Positions 34,247 through 43,342 of a DNA stretch of 64,000 bases are shown in pieces. This DNA comes from SMXL01 sp036985715 (GTDB lineage Bacteria > Bacteroidota > Rhodothermia > Rhodothermales > UBA10348): positions 7,778 through 71,777 of the forward strand of contig BTQE01000002.1 of the NCBI GenBank assembly GCA_036985715.1, written 5' to 3'. The translations under genes and the position numbers were made by a program. Numbering within the stretch: position 1 is the first letter of the stretch; every line of letters begins with the position of its first letter. Under the pieces are notes generated by a model, which saw nothing but the letters and a program-made list of their open reading frames with translations, was not told the origin of the DNA and ran no database searches.

Positions 34247-35539
34247 ATGCCGGTTACTGTAGTTATAGGAAGCCAGTGGGGCGACGAGGGAAAGGGAAAG
34301 ATTGTCGATTTGCTGAGTCGTGACATCGACATCGTTGCTCGATATCAAGGCGGTGCCAATGCAGGCCACACGATTTGCTGGGGGGAGGACGAATTCGTTC
34401 TTCATCTTGTACCCAGTGGCGTATTTCACGATGGAGTAACCTGTGTAATCGGGAATGGTGTTGTGATCGATCCAGTATCGATGATGGATGAAATACAGAT
34501 GATAGAGGATCTGGGTTATGCAGTAGAAGGCCGTCTGTTTGTCTCGCACAATGCTCATCTCATCATGCCCTACCACAAAGCCATCGAAGGCGCGCGCGAA
34601 CGTGCGAGAGATGCCGGGGCCATCGGCACGACTGGTAGGGGAATTGGCCCCGCATATGTCGATAAGTTTGCGCGAACGGGCATTCGGGTGGTCGATCTGC
34701 TCGACCGAGACGTACTCCGAAAGAAATTGACGGCCTCCATCGAAGAGAAAAACGCCATTTTGGAGTCAATCTATGGGGAAGAAAAACTCGATGTCGAGTC
34801 GATCATTGAGGAATATGTCGAATTTGATCGGTTGATTGATCCGTTCGTTACCGATACGGCGGAGTATCTCAATTCGGCTCTCAGAGAGGGGAAGCGCATT
34901 TTGGCGGAAGGGGCTCAGGGTTCATTACTGGACGTGGATTTCGGAACGTATCCGTTCGTCACGTCCAGTCACCCGACGGCTGGAGGGTGTTGTACCGGTC
35001 TCGGTATTCCACCAACTGCTGTTCAGGAGAGCATCGGGATCGTGAAGGCGTATTCCACGAGGGTCGGTAATGGACCGTTCATCACGGAGCTCGAGGATGA
35101 GACAGGCAGCGAACTCCGGCGAGTTGGAGCAGAATTTGGCTCTACCACCGGGCGTCCACGCCGGTGCGGATGGTTGGATCTGGTCGCGCTACGATATACG
35201 GCAATGATCAATGGATTCACCGGACTTGCAATCACGAAGCTCGACGTATTGTCCGGCCTGGACGAAATAGAAGTTTGCGTTTCCTATCAATACGATGGCA
35301 AGAATACGGATCGATTCCCAAGTGATATTCAGACTCTAGAGAAAGTGGAGCCTGAATACAGGACGTTTCCAGGTTGGAAATCGGATGTAACCGGCGTCAC
35401 GTCAATAGACGCGCTTCCTCATGAGGCACGGTCCTATATCGAATTTATCGAAGAGTTTTTGAGAGTCCCGGCCGTAATCGTTTCGACCGGACCAAATAGA
35501 AGCCAGACCGTCGAACGCTTCCGGCACGCGGCCGCGTGA
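34247..35539 (+). CDS. purA: Adenylosuccinate synthetase
   Basis: Couples GTP hydrolysis to joining IMP and aspartate, the first committed step to AMP. The 430-residue protein has the GTP/P-loop opening GSQWGDEGKGKIVD with the catalytic aspartate, GGANAGHTI, GTTGRGIGPAYVDK, EGAQGSLLDVDFGTYPFVTSS, and GRPRRCGWLDLV near the C-terminus. Length is normal. It starts shortly after a strong terminator, so it has its own promoter, and a histidine kinase gene follows 90 bp downstream. Confidence 0.97.
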   Translation: MPVTVVIGSQWGDEGKGKIVDLLSRDIDIVARYQGGANAGHTICWGEDEFVLHLVPSGVFHDGVTCVIGNGVVIDPVSMMDEIQMIEDLGYAVEGRLFVSHNAHLIMPYHKAIEGARERARDAGAIGTTGRGIGPAYVDKFARTGIRVVDLLDRDVLRKKLTASIEEKNAILESIYGEEKLDVESIIEEYVEFDRLIDPFVTDTAEYLNSALREGKRILAEGAQGSLLDVDFGTYPFVTSSHPTAGGCCTGLGIPPTAVQESIGIVKAYSTRVGNGPFITELEDETGSELRRVGAEFGSTTGRPRRCGWLDLVALRYTAMINGFTGLAITKLDVLSGLDEIEVCVSYQYDGKNTDRFPSDIQTLEKVEPEYRTFPGWKSDVTGVTSIDALPHEARSYIEFIEEFLRVPAVIVSTGPNRSQTVERFRHAAA

Positions 35540-35629
35540 TCCATAAAAGCTCCAGTCAAGGGGCCAGTTCCTTGAGTTGACGTACATTTCCGTTCAGGAA
35601 TGCTTGCGTCACTCGATCGTGGATCACTT

Positions 35630-37036
35630 ATGAAAGCCTACCGTGTATCTGTCAACCTCAAGCTCGGGTTGATTCTTTTCGCCGTAGCGATTGCCGTTTC
35701 GTCGCTGTGGTACACCAAAGATCTTGCAAATCGTCTTCGGAATCGCGAAACGTCACTCATACAACTGTGGGGACGAGCTCTGGAACAGGTACCAAAAGTT
35801 GCCCAGGAAGGATCCATCAATCCATTTCAGGATGAATTCCGGGACCTGGAAAATCAGATTTCCCGGGGATCCGGGTCGCCACTGGCGAGCGCCATCGACG
35901 ACAGGAAACGTGATCGGTATCGACAGGCATTTGTTTGGGCACAAAGCATGCCGCCCGCGAGCGACCTGACATTTATTCTAAGTGCGTTTCTAGAGCCCAA
36001 TACGTTTGACATCCCGGCAATTCTGGAAGATTTAATGATGGGTACGGCCACGATCTGGAGAAATATTCCGAACCTACCAGAATCTCTTTCCGAACTGGAT
36101 TCTATTCGAGCTGTTGATCCAGACGAATACGAACGAATCCGGGCGCGCCTCTTAAAGATTCAAAACGATATGGATGTGGTTCACCGTCCAATTCCTATTG
36201 TTGTCGCATTTCCAAGCGATACGCTCAATCAGAAAATGCATTACGGCGAATCGTCTCTGGTGACAGCGGTCCGGTGGTTCCCATACGTTCAGCTTGGATT
36301 TGTCGGTTTATTCGTTCTCGTCGGATACTTTGGTTTCTCTTATGTCCGCTCGAGTGAGCAGAAGAGCCTGTGGGTGGGGATGGCCAAGGAGGCTGCTCAT
36401 CAACTCGGCACGCCCATCTCCAGTCTTATGGGGTGGCTGGAGGTGCTGAGATTGAAAGAGGGGGTTGACGCGCGTCAACAGCAAGCATTTGATGAAATTG
36501 AAAACGACATACAGAGACTGACCCGCGTCACCAGCCGATTTTCAGGTATAGGATCACTCCCAAAACTCGACCAGCAATCCCTCAAGCCAGTCATTGAGAA
36601 TGTCTCTGAATATATGCGTCGGCGATTGCCTCAGAGTGGCAAACACCTTGTGCTGCTGATCGATATCCCTGATGAGATCGAGGCGCCGCTGAACGCAGAA
36701 TTGTTTGAATGGGTTATCGAGAACCTTCTGAAAAACGCCATTGATGCCACGCTTTCTGAGCATGGGACGATCGATATTTCCGCAAAGATATTGGATGGAA
36801 ATGTAGTGGTAGACGTAACTGATAGCGGAAAGGGCATTGACCGCCGGCAGTGGAAAAACGTATTTAGACCAGGATACAGTACCAAGAAGAGGGGCTGGGG
36901 ATTGGGCCTGAGCCTGGCTCGCAGAATAGTAGAGGACTATCACGGAGGATCCCTGGTGCTTCTGCACTCGCGCCCTGACGGAGGAACCACTTTTCGAATA
37001 ACGCTTCCCTCCAACACTCGAAAAAGAAAAGCCTGA
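35630..37036 (+). CDS. Membrane sensor histidine kinase
   Basis: About 468 residues. Two membrane helices (about residues 11-28 and 218-238) bracket a periplasmic domain of about 185 residues that I do not recognise. The dimerisation/phosphoacceptor motif reads KEAAHQLGTPISSL, with His257 as phosphoacceptor. The ATPase domain has the N box NLLKNAIDA, G1 DSGKGI, and G2 GWGLGLSL. The frame opens at an ATG at 35600; I prefer the ATG at 35630, which starts directly ahead of helix 1 and has GGA at a usable distance. No response regulator gene is adjacent, so it is an orphan kinase here. The stimulus is unknown. Confidence 0.88.
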   Translation: MKAYRVSVNLKLGLILFAVAIAVSSLWYTKDLANRLRNRETSLIQLWGRALEQVPKVAQEGSINPFQDEFRDLENQISRGSGSPLASAIDDRKRDRYRQAFVWAQSMPPASDLTFILSAFLEPNTFDIPAILEDLMMGTATIWRNIPNLPESLSELDSIRAVDPDEYERIRARLLKIQNDMDVVHRPIPIVVAFPSDTLNQKMHYGESSLVTAVRWFPYVQLGFVGLFVLVGYFGFSYVRSSEQKSLWVGMAKEAAHQLGTPISSLMGWLEVLRLKEGVDARQQQAFDEIENDIQRLTRVTSRFSGIGSLPKLDQQSLKPVIENVSEYMRRRLPQSGKHLVLLIDIPDEIEAPLNAELFEWVIENLLKNAIDATLSEHGTIDISAKILDGNVVVDVTDSGKGIDRRQWKNVFRPGYSTKKRGWGLGLSLARRIVEDYHGGSLVLLHSRPDGGTTFRITLPSNTRKRKA

Positions 37037-37106
37037 CCAGGTGCTCAGCGCTACACGGCGTAATGCCGGCTAAAAAGGCGTGATGTCGGTGCGACGGGTC
37101 ATGATG

Positions 37107-38276
37107 TCAGGATCGGATGATGATTCGGGCCTGAAATTCAGTACCACTTCCCTCAACAAACGCGACGAAGATATCGTCTCTGTCGCGCCAAATGACTGCC
37201 GTTCGCCCATCCAATTCGTGAACGTCAAATCCGGCTGATTCCTGGATCTGTCTGAGGGTACCTCTCGCAAGCCCGAACTGATCTCGGTGGTTTTCAAGGA
37301 AACCGTAAGAGAACGCAAATACCGGAATCTCTGTGTCGTCGTTATTATCACTGAAGATCAGCACAGGCAGTTCAATGGAATCAAGAATTTCTGTTAGACC
37401 GATTCCAAGGAGCGAAGCCTGTGTGATCTCAGGGGTAGATAAACGCCAACCCAGGCGATCGGCAATAAACATCTCAGCTTGTTCTGCATTACCCGTTCGA
37501 AACGTGATATCGACGTCGCTAGCAGCTGACAAGGAAAGTTCAATAATGTCGGTTGAAGGTGGAGTCGGTGTTCCGAGACGGGTAAGTAAGTAACCGATAA
37601 AACCGGCGGCCAATATCACCCACGTGTACAGAAGCACCCGGTTCATTCGATTCTTTTTAGGGCGCTTTAGCTCGGCGGTGGCCGAGCGATCCGCGCGGAG
37701 ATCCGTTGGTCGTGTGTGACCACCTCTAGATTCCACGACAGATCGAAGTGTGGGAGGTACAGGGACGAACGCCGAGCTCCAATAACTTCGAAGCGCACGT
37801 GCAACTGCCTCTCGCGTGATAATATTTCCGAAGACAGCACGTTGATCGACATCGAGGTGGGAGACCAGTCGCTCCTTGAAGGCATCAAGTGCATTGTGCT
37901 CAGGAAGAAGCGGCAGGTCAGTCTCTACGCAGCGCCATAAATCGATTCGATCCCGTGGTGCCAGGAGAAGGAACTGGAGGCGGACGCTGGATGCCAGGTA
38001 TTGTTCAGACTCGTACCGCCGAGCCTGTTCAGAATGATCTCTGAGACCCCGAGTCGCTTCCAAGCGATTGTCCAACGAATCACCGATGGTGCTGAGTCGA
38101 CTGACCAACTCTGAAAGCGATTCGTCCGTAGCACTCGTGTTTGTTTTGGAACCTTTGTAGATCGTGTCGACAAGGCGAGCTGCCTGATCAGCGTCCTTCG
38201 AGATGAACTGAGCAACCAAAAATAGCTGCTCCAAATGGGCAAGTTGGGGTCCTGAATGTTTTCCTTTATTCTCCAT
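37107..38276 (-). CDS. Single-pass membrane protein resembling a sigma-factor-like domain joined to an anti-sigma-factor periplasmic domain
   Basis: A 389-residue protein. The N-terminal region LEQLFLVAQFISKDADQAARLVDTIYKGS (about residues 15-43, described here in part) follows the spacing of ECF sigma region 2, and a second helical block with LLLAPRDRIDLWR (about 103-115) sits where region 4 would begin, but the DNA-contacting residues are not obvious. One membrane helix lies at about 214-232. The periplasmic C-terminus (about 250-389) resembles the ChrR/RsgI-type anti-sigma tail in layout: an RLGW segment, a central IPVFAFSY strand, and HELDGRTAVIWRDRDDIFVAFV. The start lies 4 bp after the SAM hydrolase stop, so they are co-transcribed. 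The sigma/anti-sigma reading is inference; a safe call is a bitopic membrane protein of unknown function. Confidence 0.55.
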   Translation of the reverse strand: MENKGKHSGPQLAHLEQLFLVAQFISKDADQAARLVDTIYKGSKTNTSATDESLSELVSRLSTIGDSLDNRLEATRGLRDHSEQARRYESEQYLASSVRLQFLLLAPRDRIDLWRCVETDLPLLPEHNALDAFKERLVSHLDVDQRAVFGNIITREAVARALRSYWSSAFVPVPPTLRSVVESRGGHTRPTDLRADRSATAELKRPKKNRMNRVLLYTWVILAAGFIGYLLTRLGTPTPPSTDIIELSLSAASDVDITFRTGNAEQAEMFIADRLGWRLSTPEITQASLLGIGLTEILDSIELPVLIFSDNNDDTEIPVFAFSYGFLENHRDQFGLARGTLRQIQESAGFDVHELDGRTAVIWRDRDDIFVAFVEGSGTEFQARIIIRS

Positions 38277-38280
38277 TCGT

Positions 38281-39093
38281 CTATTTATCTTCCGAGAAGA
38301 CTACGTTTACACTCGTTCCTTTCTTAATGTCAAGCATGGAAGATGCGTTGCCACGATTGATTGCGACTTCCAAATAATCATCACTGTTGAAAAGGACCAG
38401 CATTTCGCCAGGGACAGTGTCAGCATATGTGTTTTGCCTATGGTCAAGTATCGCGTTTCCCACGTAACACTTGAACAGTCGATTTCGTTGTAGCTTCTCA
38501 AATTCGACGCGAGGAATATTCGTAATGCAATTACCAAATCCGTCTACGTGGACCACCCATCCCTGGATTCCCTGATCGTCAGAAATCGGTATTGCCCACC
38601 GCATGGATTGAATGTCGAGAACGGTCGAACCCAGTTCATCCAGCAAACGCCCGGCAGCAAGATGCGCAGCAACCGGCGCAAATATGTCTCTGCCCTGAAA
38701 GGTGATACTTGGTTCAGGTATTCTCCAGAATTGGGGTCGATCGAGTTCAATAATGCGGTCTGGAACCGAGCTTTTCAGCAGAAGCGAGAACAAGCCGTTG
38801 TCAGGCCCGACGTAGTAATGCCCGCCTTGCTCCAAGGCCACACACCTTCGATCGGTTCCGACCTCAGGATCAACAACCACGAGATGGACCGTACCCGGCG
38901 GATAATAAGGGGCGGCAATGGAAAGGACATGGGCCGCTTCCATGACATCGTGGGGGGTAATTTCGTGAGATATGTCTACAATTCGAACGTCGGGGGCAAT
39001 CGACAAGATGGCCCCCTTCATCGCTGCAACGTATCCATCTCGATTGCCGAAATCGGAAGTGAGGGTTAGAATTCGACGGGTGTCGGTCGCCAT
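38281..39093 (-). CDS. SAM hydroxide adenosyltransferase (DUF62 family)
   Basis: A 270-residue protein of the fluorinase/chlorinase-related DUF62 family; characterised members hydrolyse S-adenosylmethionine to adenosine and methionine. Features: an N-terminal TLTSDFGNRDGYVAAMKGAI with the conserved aspartates, the VDISHEITPHDVMEAA segment, VHLVVVDPEVGTDRR, YYVGPDNGLFS, and a C-terminal beta domain with VDGFGNCITNI. The halide loop of fluorinases is not evident, so hydrolysis rather than halogenation is expected. It precedes the sigma/anti-sigma-like gene by 4 bp, an association that may hint at joint function. Confidence 0.9.
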   Translation of the reverse strand: MATDTRRILTLTSDFGNRDGYVAAMKGAILSIAPDVRIVDISHEITPHDVMEAAHVLSIAAPYYPPGTVHLVVVDPEVGTDRRCVALEQGGHYYVGPDNGLFSLLLKSSVPDRIIELDRPQFWRIPEPSITFQGRDIFAPVAAHLAAGRLLDELGSTVLDIQSMRWAIPISDDQGIQGWVVHVDGFGNCITNIPRVEFEKLQRNRLFKCYVGNAILDHRQNTYADTVPGEMLVLFNSDDYLEVAINRGNASSMLDIKKGTSVNVVFSEDK

Positions 39094-39336
39094 TCTGATC
39101 GGATGCCTGTCGTGAGTTGCCGTCTGGCTTGCCCGCGGCGAGAAAAGGTTGAAGTAATTGGGCTGCGCGTACCCCGAGAGAAACGAGAAATTTGAGCGGT
39201 ACGTAATCTACCAATTATTCCTAGCTCGTCCACCACGTGTCCTCGTGACGAATTAGTGTAAAATGGCCTGGTCTGGAGCAAAAGTGTTCGGAATTCAACA
39301 CATACGACTCTATACCATTAAAATATTCCGATTGAA

Positions 39337-39750
39337 TTGAATACGAACTCATCGCGGGATAAGGTGCGGAAGAAGGTCGGTCAAGAAGGAGAGGCTCTGG
39401 CTGCAGCGTACCTCGAACAAAAGGGATACCGCATCCTTGAACGGAACTATCGATTCCAACGGGCCGAAGTCGATCTGATCTGTTTTCAGCCGGCTTCGAA
39501 ATATGAAGACGGAGGGGAACTGGTGTTTGTAGAAGTCAAAACCAGGACATCACATGCGTATGGTGTGCCGGAAACGGCGGTTGATACATCCAAGCAGAAA
39601 AACCTGAAGCGAGCCGCGAGGTCGTACCTGCACGAGCACAGAATGGAGGGAGCGCTTTGCCGTTTTGACGTTTTGGCGATTACGAGAATCGGCGGCAAGG
39701 TCGGTGGCCAGGTCGACATCCATCACATCGAAGGCGCCTTTCAGACTTAA
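39337..39750 (+). CDS. yraN: YraN-family (UPF0102) endonuclease-like protein
   Basis: A 137-residue protein with the family pattern: KVGQEGEALAAAYLEQKGY, ILERNYRFQRAEVDLI with the conserved aspartate, LVFVEVKTRTS (the E-x-K of a restriction-endonuclease-like fold) and KQKNLKRAARSYL. Members are thought to act in nucleic-acid metabolism; the role is not established. The start is a TTG at 39337, chosen because no ATG covers the opening helix. Its 3' end overlaps the convergent carboxypeptidase-regulatory-domain gene by 4 bp. Confidence 0.88.
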   Translation: MNTNSSRDKVRKKVGQEGEALAAAYLEQKGYRILERNYRFQRAEVDLICFQPASKYEDGGELVFVEVKTRTSHAYGVPETAVDTSKQKNLKRAARSYLHEHRMEGALCRFDVLAITRIGGKVGGQVDIHHIEGAFQT

Positions 39751-40880
39751 TTCGGACGGTACTCTTTCGGGACTTCGTCTGCGACGCGTTCGAATGCCAG
39801 ATAGCCAGAAAACGTAACTCCGTAAGGGTTGAGGATATCACCTTTGTAGTCCACTACGGTCGGGCCTCGCTCCATAGTGATCCATGACGTCTGAAACTTT
39901 TCGCTGCCGGGAATTCCGTTTCGACGTTGCCATTCGTAGTAGGAGGGATCTTCTGTTTCACCGATATACCTGATTTCGATGTACCCATCAAAGGTCAATA
40001 TGTGCTCGTTTGGAGTTTCACCCGGGCGCAGCATCGTCTGAGGATCGATTGGAAACCGTTGTGAAGACACCTTTGAGTTTCGCGAGAAGGTATCTCCTGT
40101 CACTGAGCGATTCATCGCAGGTCGACTATACGTTTTGAATCCCTGTCCTTCGGTTCTCCCAGACAACAGGGCAAGGAGAAAGTGTCGAAAAGAACCCATG
40201 AAGGCCTTTCGACGATTTTCCTCCCACACTTTCAATTCGTCAGGGCTTCCTGCTTCCAATTCTTCAAACAACGGTTCTCCGTCGTAGCGTGTGCGGAAGG
40301 GTTCTGCTTCGAAGTCCTTCAGAAAGTATTGAATGCGATACCCCAGAGCGTGGTTTTCAATGATTAAGGGTTCCGCTGCGTAGGCTACAAGCGTTCCACC
40401 CCGGCTCTCAAAATCCAGTACTTCTGGATTAACAATGACGGTCATCTCAGCATTCGGAGATTCACCGACGAAAAGCTGGATGAACCGCTCGAGTCTGTCC
40501 TTCCATTTGTCGTCGCGTTCAGCTTCGATGATGATTTCGCCGATTTCCAGAACGGCGGGTTCCAGCGTAAAGTCAAACGTATACACCCGCGACTCCCGGA
40601 GCAGTAGATCTCTGAATGACGGCTCAAAACCAAGCATCGACACATACAAACGATGTGCGCCTGTCGGTACGCGTGCCAGGCGATATCGGCCATCCGAATC
40701 GGTGGTTGTACCCATCAACGAAGCCGCGATAAACACGTTTGCACCGATGAGGGGATCGCCGGTTTCACCGTCCAATACTTGCCCGGTCAGAATAACCACG
40801 GTGTTCGGTTGTGCATGGGCTCTTCCCGGAGTCGACAGGGCAAAAACAAGCACGAGAAAAACTGGAACAGATGAACGCAT
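39747..40880 (-). CDS. Exported CarboxypepD_reg-like domain protein
   Basis: A 377-residue secreted or surface protein: signal peptide (hydrophobic residues about 5-20, ending AHAQ), then a carboxypeptidase-regulatory-like beta-sandwich (about residues 28-110) with LTGQVLDGETGDPLIGANVFIAASLMGT and a DSDGRYRLARVPTGAHRL-type block. The remaining 260 residues form a separate domain of unknown function rich in aromatic and charged residues. Such proteins often lack the TonB-receptor barrel and sit at the cell surface in Bacteroidota and Rhodothermota. Convergent with yraN. Confidence 0.78.
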   Translation of the reverse strand: MRSSVPVFLVLVFALSTPGRAHAQPNTVVILTGQVLDGETGDPLIGANVFIAASLMGTTTDSDGRYRLARVPTGAHRLYVSMLGFEPSFRDLLLRESRVYTFDFTLEPAVLEIGEIIIEAERDDKWKDRLERFIQLFVGESPNAEMTVIVNPEVLDFESRGGTLVAYAAEPLIIENHALGYRIQYFLKDFEAEPFRTRYDGEPLFEELEAGSPDELKVWEENRRKAFMGSFRHFLLALLSGRTEGQGFKTYSRPAMNRSVTGDTFSRNSKVSSQRFPIDPQTMLRPGETPNEHILTFDGYIEIRYIGETEDPSYYEWQRRNGIPGSEKFQTSWITMERGPTVVDYKGDILNPYGVTFSGYLAFERVADEVPKEYRPN

Positions 40881-41096
40881 AAGTCTGATTGGGCAGAACT
40901 AATATTCAGTGATGATCTGGAGGATGCAAACACTAGACCGGTATGGAAACCGTCTCTCGGAAATGCCCCACAGAGGGCTTTTTAAACAGTAAGGAATCGC
41001 CCATTTGGAACTGACGCATTCCCAACGTCCAGATAATCAGGCATGGGTGTCTATTGACGACATCATTAACGGAACGGGCGCCTGTCAGATCCAGCT

Positions 41097-43088
41097 CTAT
41101 GTCGCATTCCGGATCGCCTCGATCGTTCGTGGATTCTCCAGGCTGGAGGTGTCTCCGAGGTCTTTGTCCAGGTGGGCTGCTTTAATCAGTCGTCTGATAA
41201 CCTTCGCATTGCGAGTTTTTGGCAGGGCCGCAGCAAATCCCAGAAACCCGGGCTTGAGAGGTTTTCCCAGTTCCCGTGTAACCAGTTCGATGAGCTCGGA
41301 TCGAAATTCATCCGTCGCCTTTGAAGCGTTGCTGACCACGCAATAAATAGCGAGCGTCTCTCCTTTGAGTTCGTGGGGAATGCCAATGGCCGCACTCTCC
41401 GTTACGTCCGGATGACTATTGAGAATGGCTTCCACTTCAGCTGGTCCGACTCGCTTTCCGGCAACTTTGATGGTGTCGTCGCTGCGGCCCAGGATGTACC
41501 ATAACCCATCCTCGTCGATCGCCGCAAAATCTCCGTGAACCCATACCCCTTCAAACCGTCGCCAATACGAATCCAGGTATCGTTCTGAGTCGTTCCAGAA
41601 TCCACGCGTCATTCCGATCCAGGGCCCTCTGATCACCAGCTCACCAACCTCCATCTGAACGGAATCTCCCGAATCGTTGACTACGTCAGCCGCCATCCCA
41701 GGAACGGGGCCGCTAAAAGCACACGGTTTTAACGGGGTGAACATATTCCCACTCAGAATTCCTCCACTGATTTCAGTGCCCCCGGAGTAATTCAGAATCG
41801 GTTTGCTGCTTTCAAGAACATTCTCGAATACCCACTTCCAGGATTCCGGATCCCACGGGCTGCCTGTACTTCCAACTGCTCGTAGATGGTCAAACGTGCT
41901 ACCACTCAGTGGCTCGGTCCCATGTGGCATGATCGCCCGGATAAGAACGGGAGAGATACCCAGGTGCGTGACTCTGTGATTCTCGACCAGGCGCCAGAGA
42001 CGGCCCACATCAGGATAATCCGGTGCACCGTCATAGAACAGCATTCCTGCACCGCAAAGAAGCGTGCCAAAAACGAGCCACGGCCCCATCATCCATCCCA
42101 TATCGCTCATCCAGTACATCATCTCACCTGGTCTAAGATCCATCGCGTGGGCCATGTCCTGAGCAGCCTTTACCGGGAAGCCGCAATGGGTATGTACGGC
42201 TCCCTTCGGTCGCCCGGTCGTGCCTGATGTGTAAATGATCATAACAACGTCCTCGGCAGACGTTCTGACGGTTTTGGCAACGCTCGACTGTTCCGGCACG
42301 ATCTCATCCCACCACAGATCTCGCCCTTCAGTCCAGGGTGTATCCGAGACGTTGATCTGACGGTTTACCAGAACCCGCGTGACTAGAGGACAGTTCTCAA
42401 GAGCCGAATCGAGCACGCGTTTCATGGCCACCTCGTTTCCACGACGCACAAATCCATCCGCCGTTATGACCGTACTCGCTCCTGCATCATTCAACCGAGT
42501 CGCTATGGCTTGCGGGCCGTAGCCGCTGAACAGCGGAAGAAGAACCGCACCTATTTTGCAGATGGCTAGAAAAGCCGCGACCAGCTCCGGCGTCATGGGC
42601 ATAAAGAGACCGATTACATCTCCTTTCTGGACTCCGATGCTGAGCAGAGCATTTGCACAGCGAGAAACGCGATCATTCAGTTCCGCATAGGAGAGAACGA
42701 CCGTTGTGCCATCCTCCCCCTCCCATCGAAAAGCAGTTACATTGGCGGTCTCGCCGCTTAGCCATTTGTCGAGGCAGTTTTGGACGATGTTCATCTGCCC
42801 CCCGACGCACCACCTGGGGAACGCAGGATCATTCGTACGCTCCAGCGCGGCCTTGTATGGTTCGTAGAATTGAATGTCCAGATCCTTCAGAACAGCATCC
42901 CAGAACCACTCCGGGTCGCCGACTGATCTCTCATGGAGGCTATTTAGCGAATCGAACCCGTGACGGACCATGAAGGACATCAAATTCGTTTCTTCTAGAT
43001 CGATGGGATCAGGCCTCCATACGACCTCTTGGCCGAAGGGGAAAGACGTCTCCGCTCCGGCCCTGTTGCTGTCTGTCGGCTCACTCAT
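41097..43088 (-). CDS. Acyl-CoA synthetase (acetyl-CoA synthetase-like, AMP-forming)
   Basis: A 663-residue adenylate-forming enzyme. Core motifs: IIYTSGTTGRPKGAVHTH (P-loop-like A3), SDMGWMMGPW, YSGGTEISGGI (A5), VHGDFAAIDEDGLWYILGRSDDTIKVAGKRVGPAEVE (A7-A8, shown here in two linked parts), and the acylating-lysine segment TRNAKVIRR near the C-terminus. An N-terminal ACS-like leader (WFWDAVLKDLDI) is present. It should activate a short-chain carboxylate with ATP and CoA; whether acetate, propionate, acetoacetate or another acid cannot be told. It stands alone on the minus strand. Confidence 0.88.
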   Translation of the reverse strand: MSEPTDSNRAGAETSFPFGQEVVWRPDPIDLEETNLMSFMVRHGFDSLNSLHERSVGDPEWFWDAVLKDLDIQFYEPYKAALERTNDPAFPRWCVGGQMNIVQNCLDKWLSGETANVTAFRWEGEDGTTVVLSYAELNDRVSRCANALLSIGVQKGDVIGLFMPMTPELVAAFLAICKIGAVLLPLFSGYGPQAIATRLNDAGASTVITADGFVRRGNEVAMKRVLDSALENCPLVTRVLVNRQINVSDTPWTEGRDLWWDEIVPEQSSVAKTVRTSAEDVVMIIYTSGTTGRPKGAVHTHCGFPVKAAQDMAHAMDLRPGEMMYWMSDMGWMMGPWLVFGTLLCGAGMLFYDGAPDYPDVGRLWRLVENHRVTHLGISPVLIRAIMPHGTEPLSGSTFDHLRAVGSTGSPWDPESWKWVFENVLESSKPILNYSGGTEISGGILSGNMFTPLKPCAFSGPVPGMAADVVNDSGDSVQMEVGELVIRGPWIGMTRGFWNDSERYLDSYWRRFEGVWVHGDFAAIDEDGLWYILGRSDDTIKVAGKRVGPAEVEAILNSHPDVTESAAIGIPHELKGETLAIYCVVSNASKATDEFRSELIELVTRELGKPLKPGFLGFAAALPKTRNAKVIRRLIKAAHLDKDLGDTSSLENPRTIEAIRNAT

Positions 43089-43342
43089 TCAAACTGCCGG
43101 TGTAGTGTCTCGAACCATTCACGAAGGCATAGAAAGAAAGATGGGAAATATCGTGCATGTTGCGCGTGCCGGTCGAGAAATGCCATAAACCCATACTGAG
43201 CAATCTACAATCTGACCGATAAGCAGTCCGGTTTCTGGATGATTTCTTGGTGTGGATTGTAAGGCGGAAATAAGATCAAAACCCATTTCGGTCTGAGACG
43301 TTGGATGGGACCGCTGAATGCAGAAGTCAATCTAAAAGGAGA

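Noticed and set aside
40960..40990. GCCC-CACAGA-GGGC followed by TTTTT as a terminator
   Set aside because: Only a 4-bp stem, and the T-run is on the plus strand where no gene ends; both flanking genes are on the minus strand.
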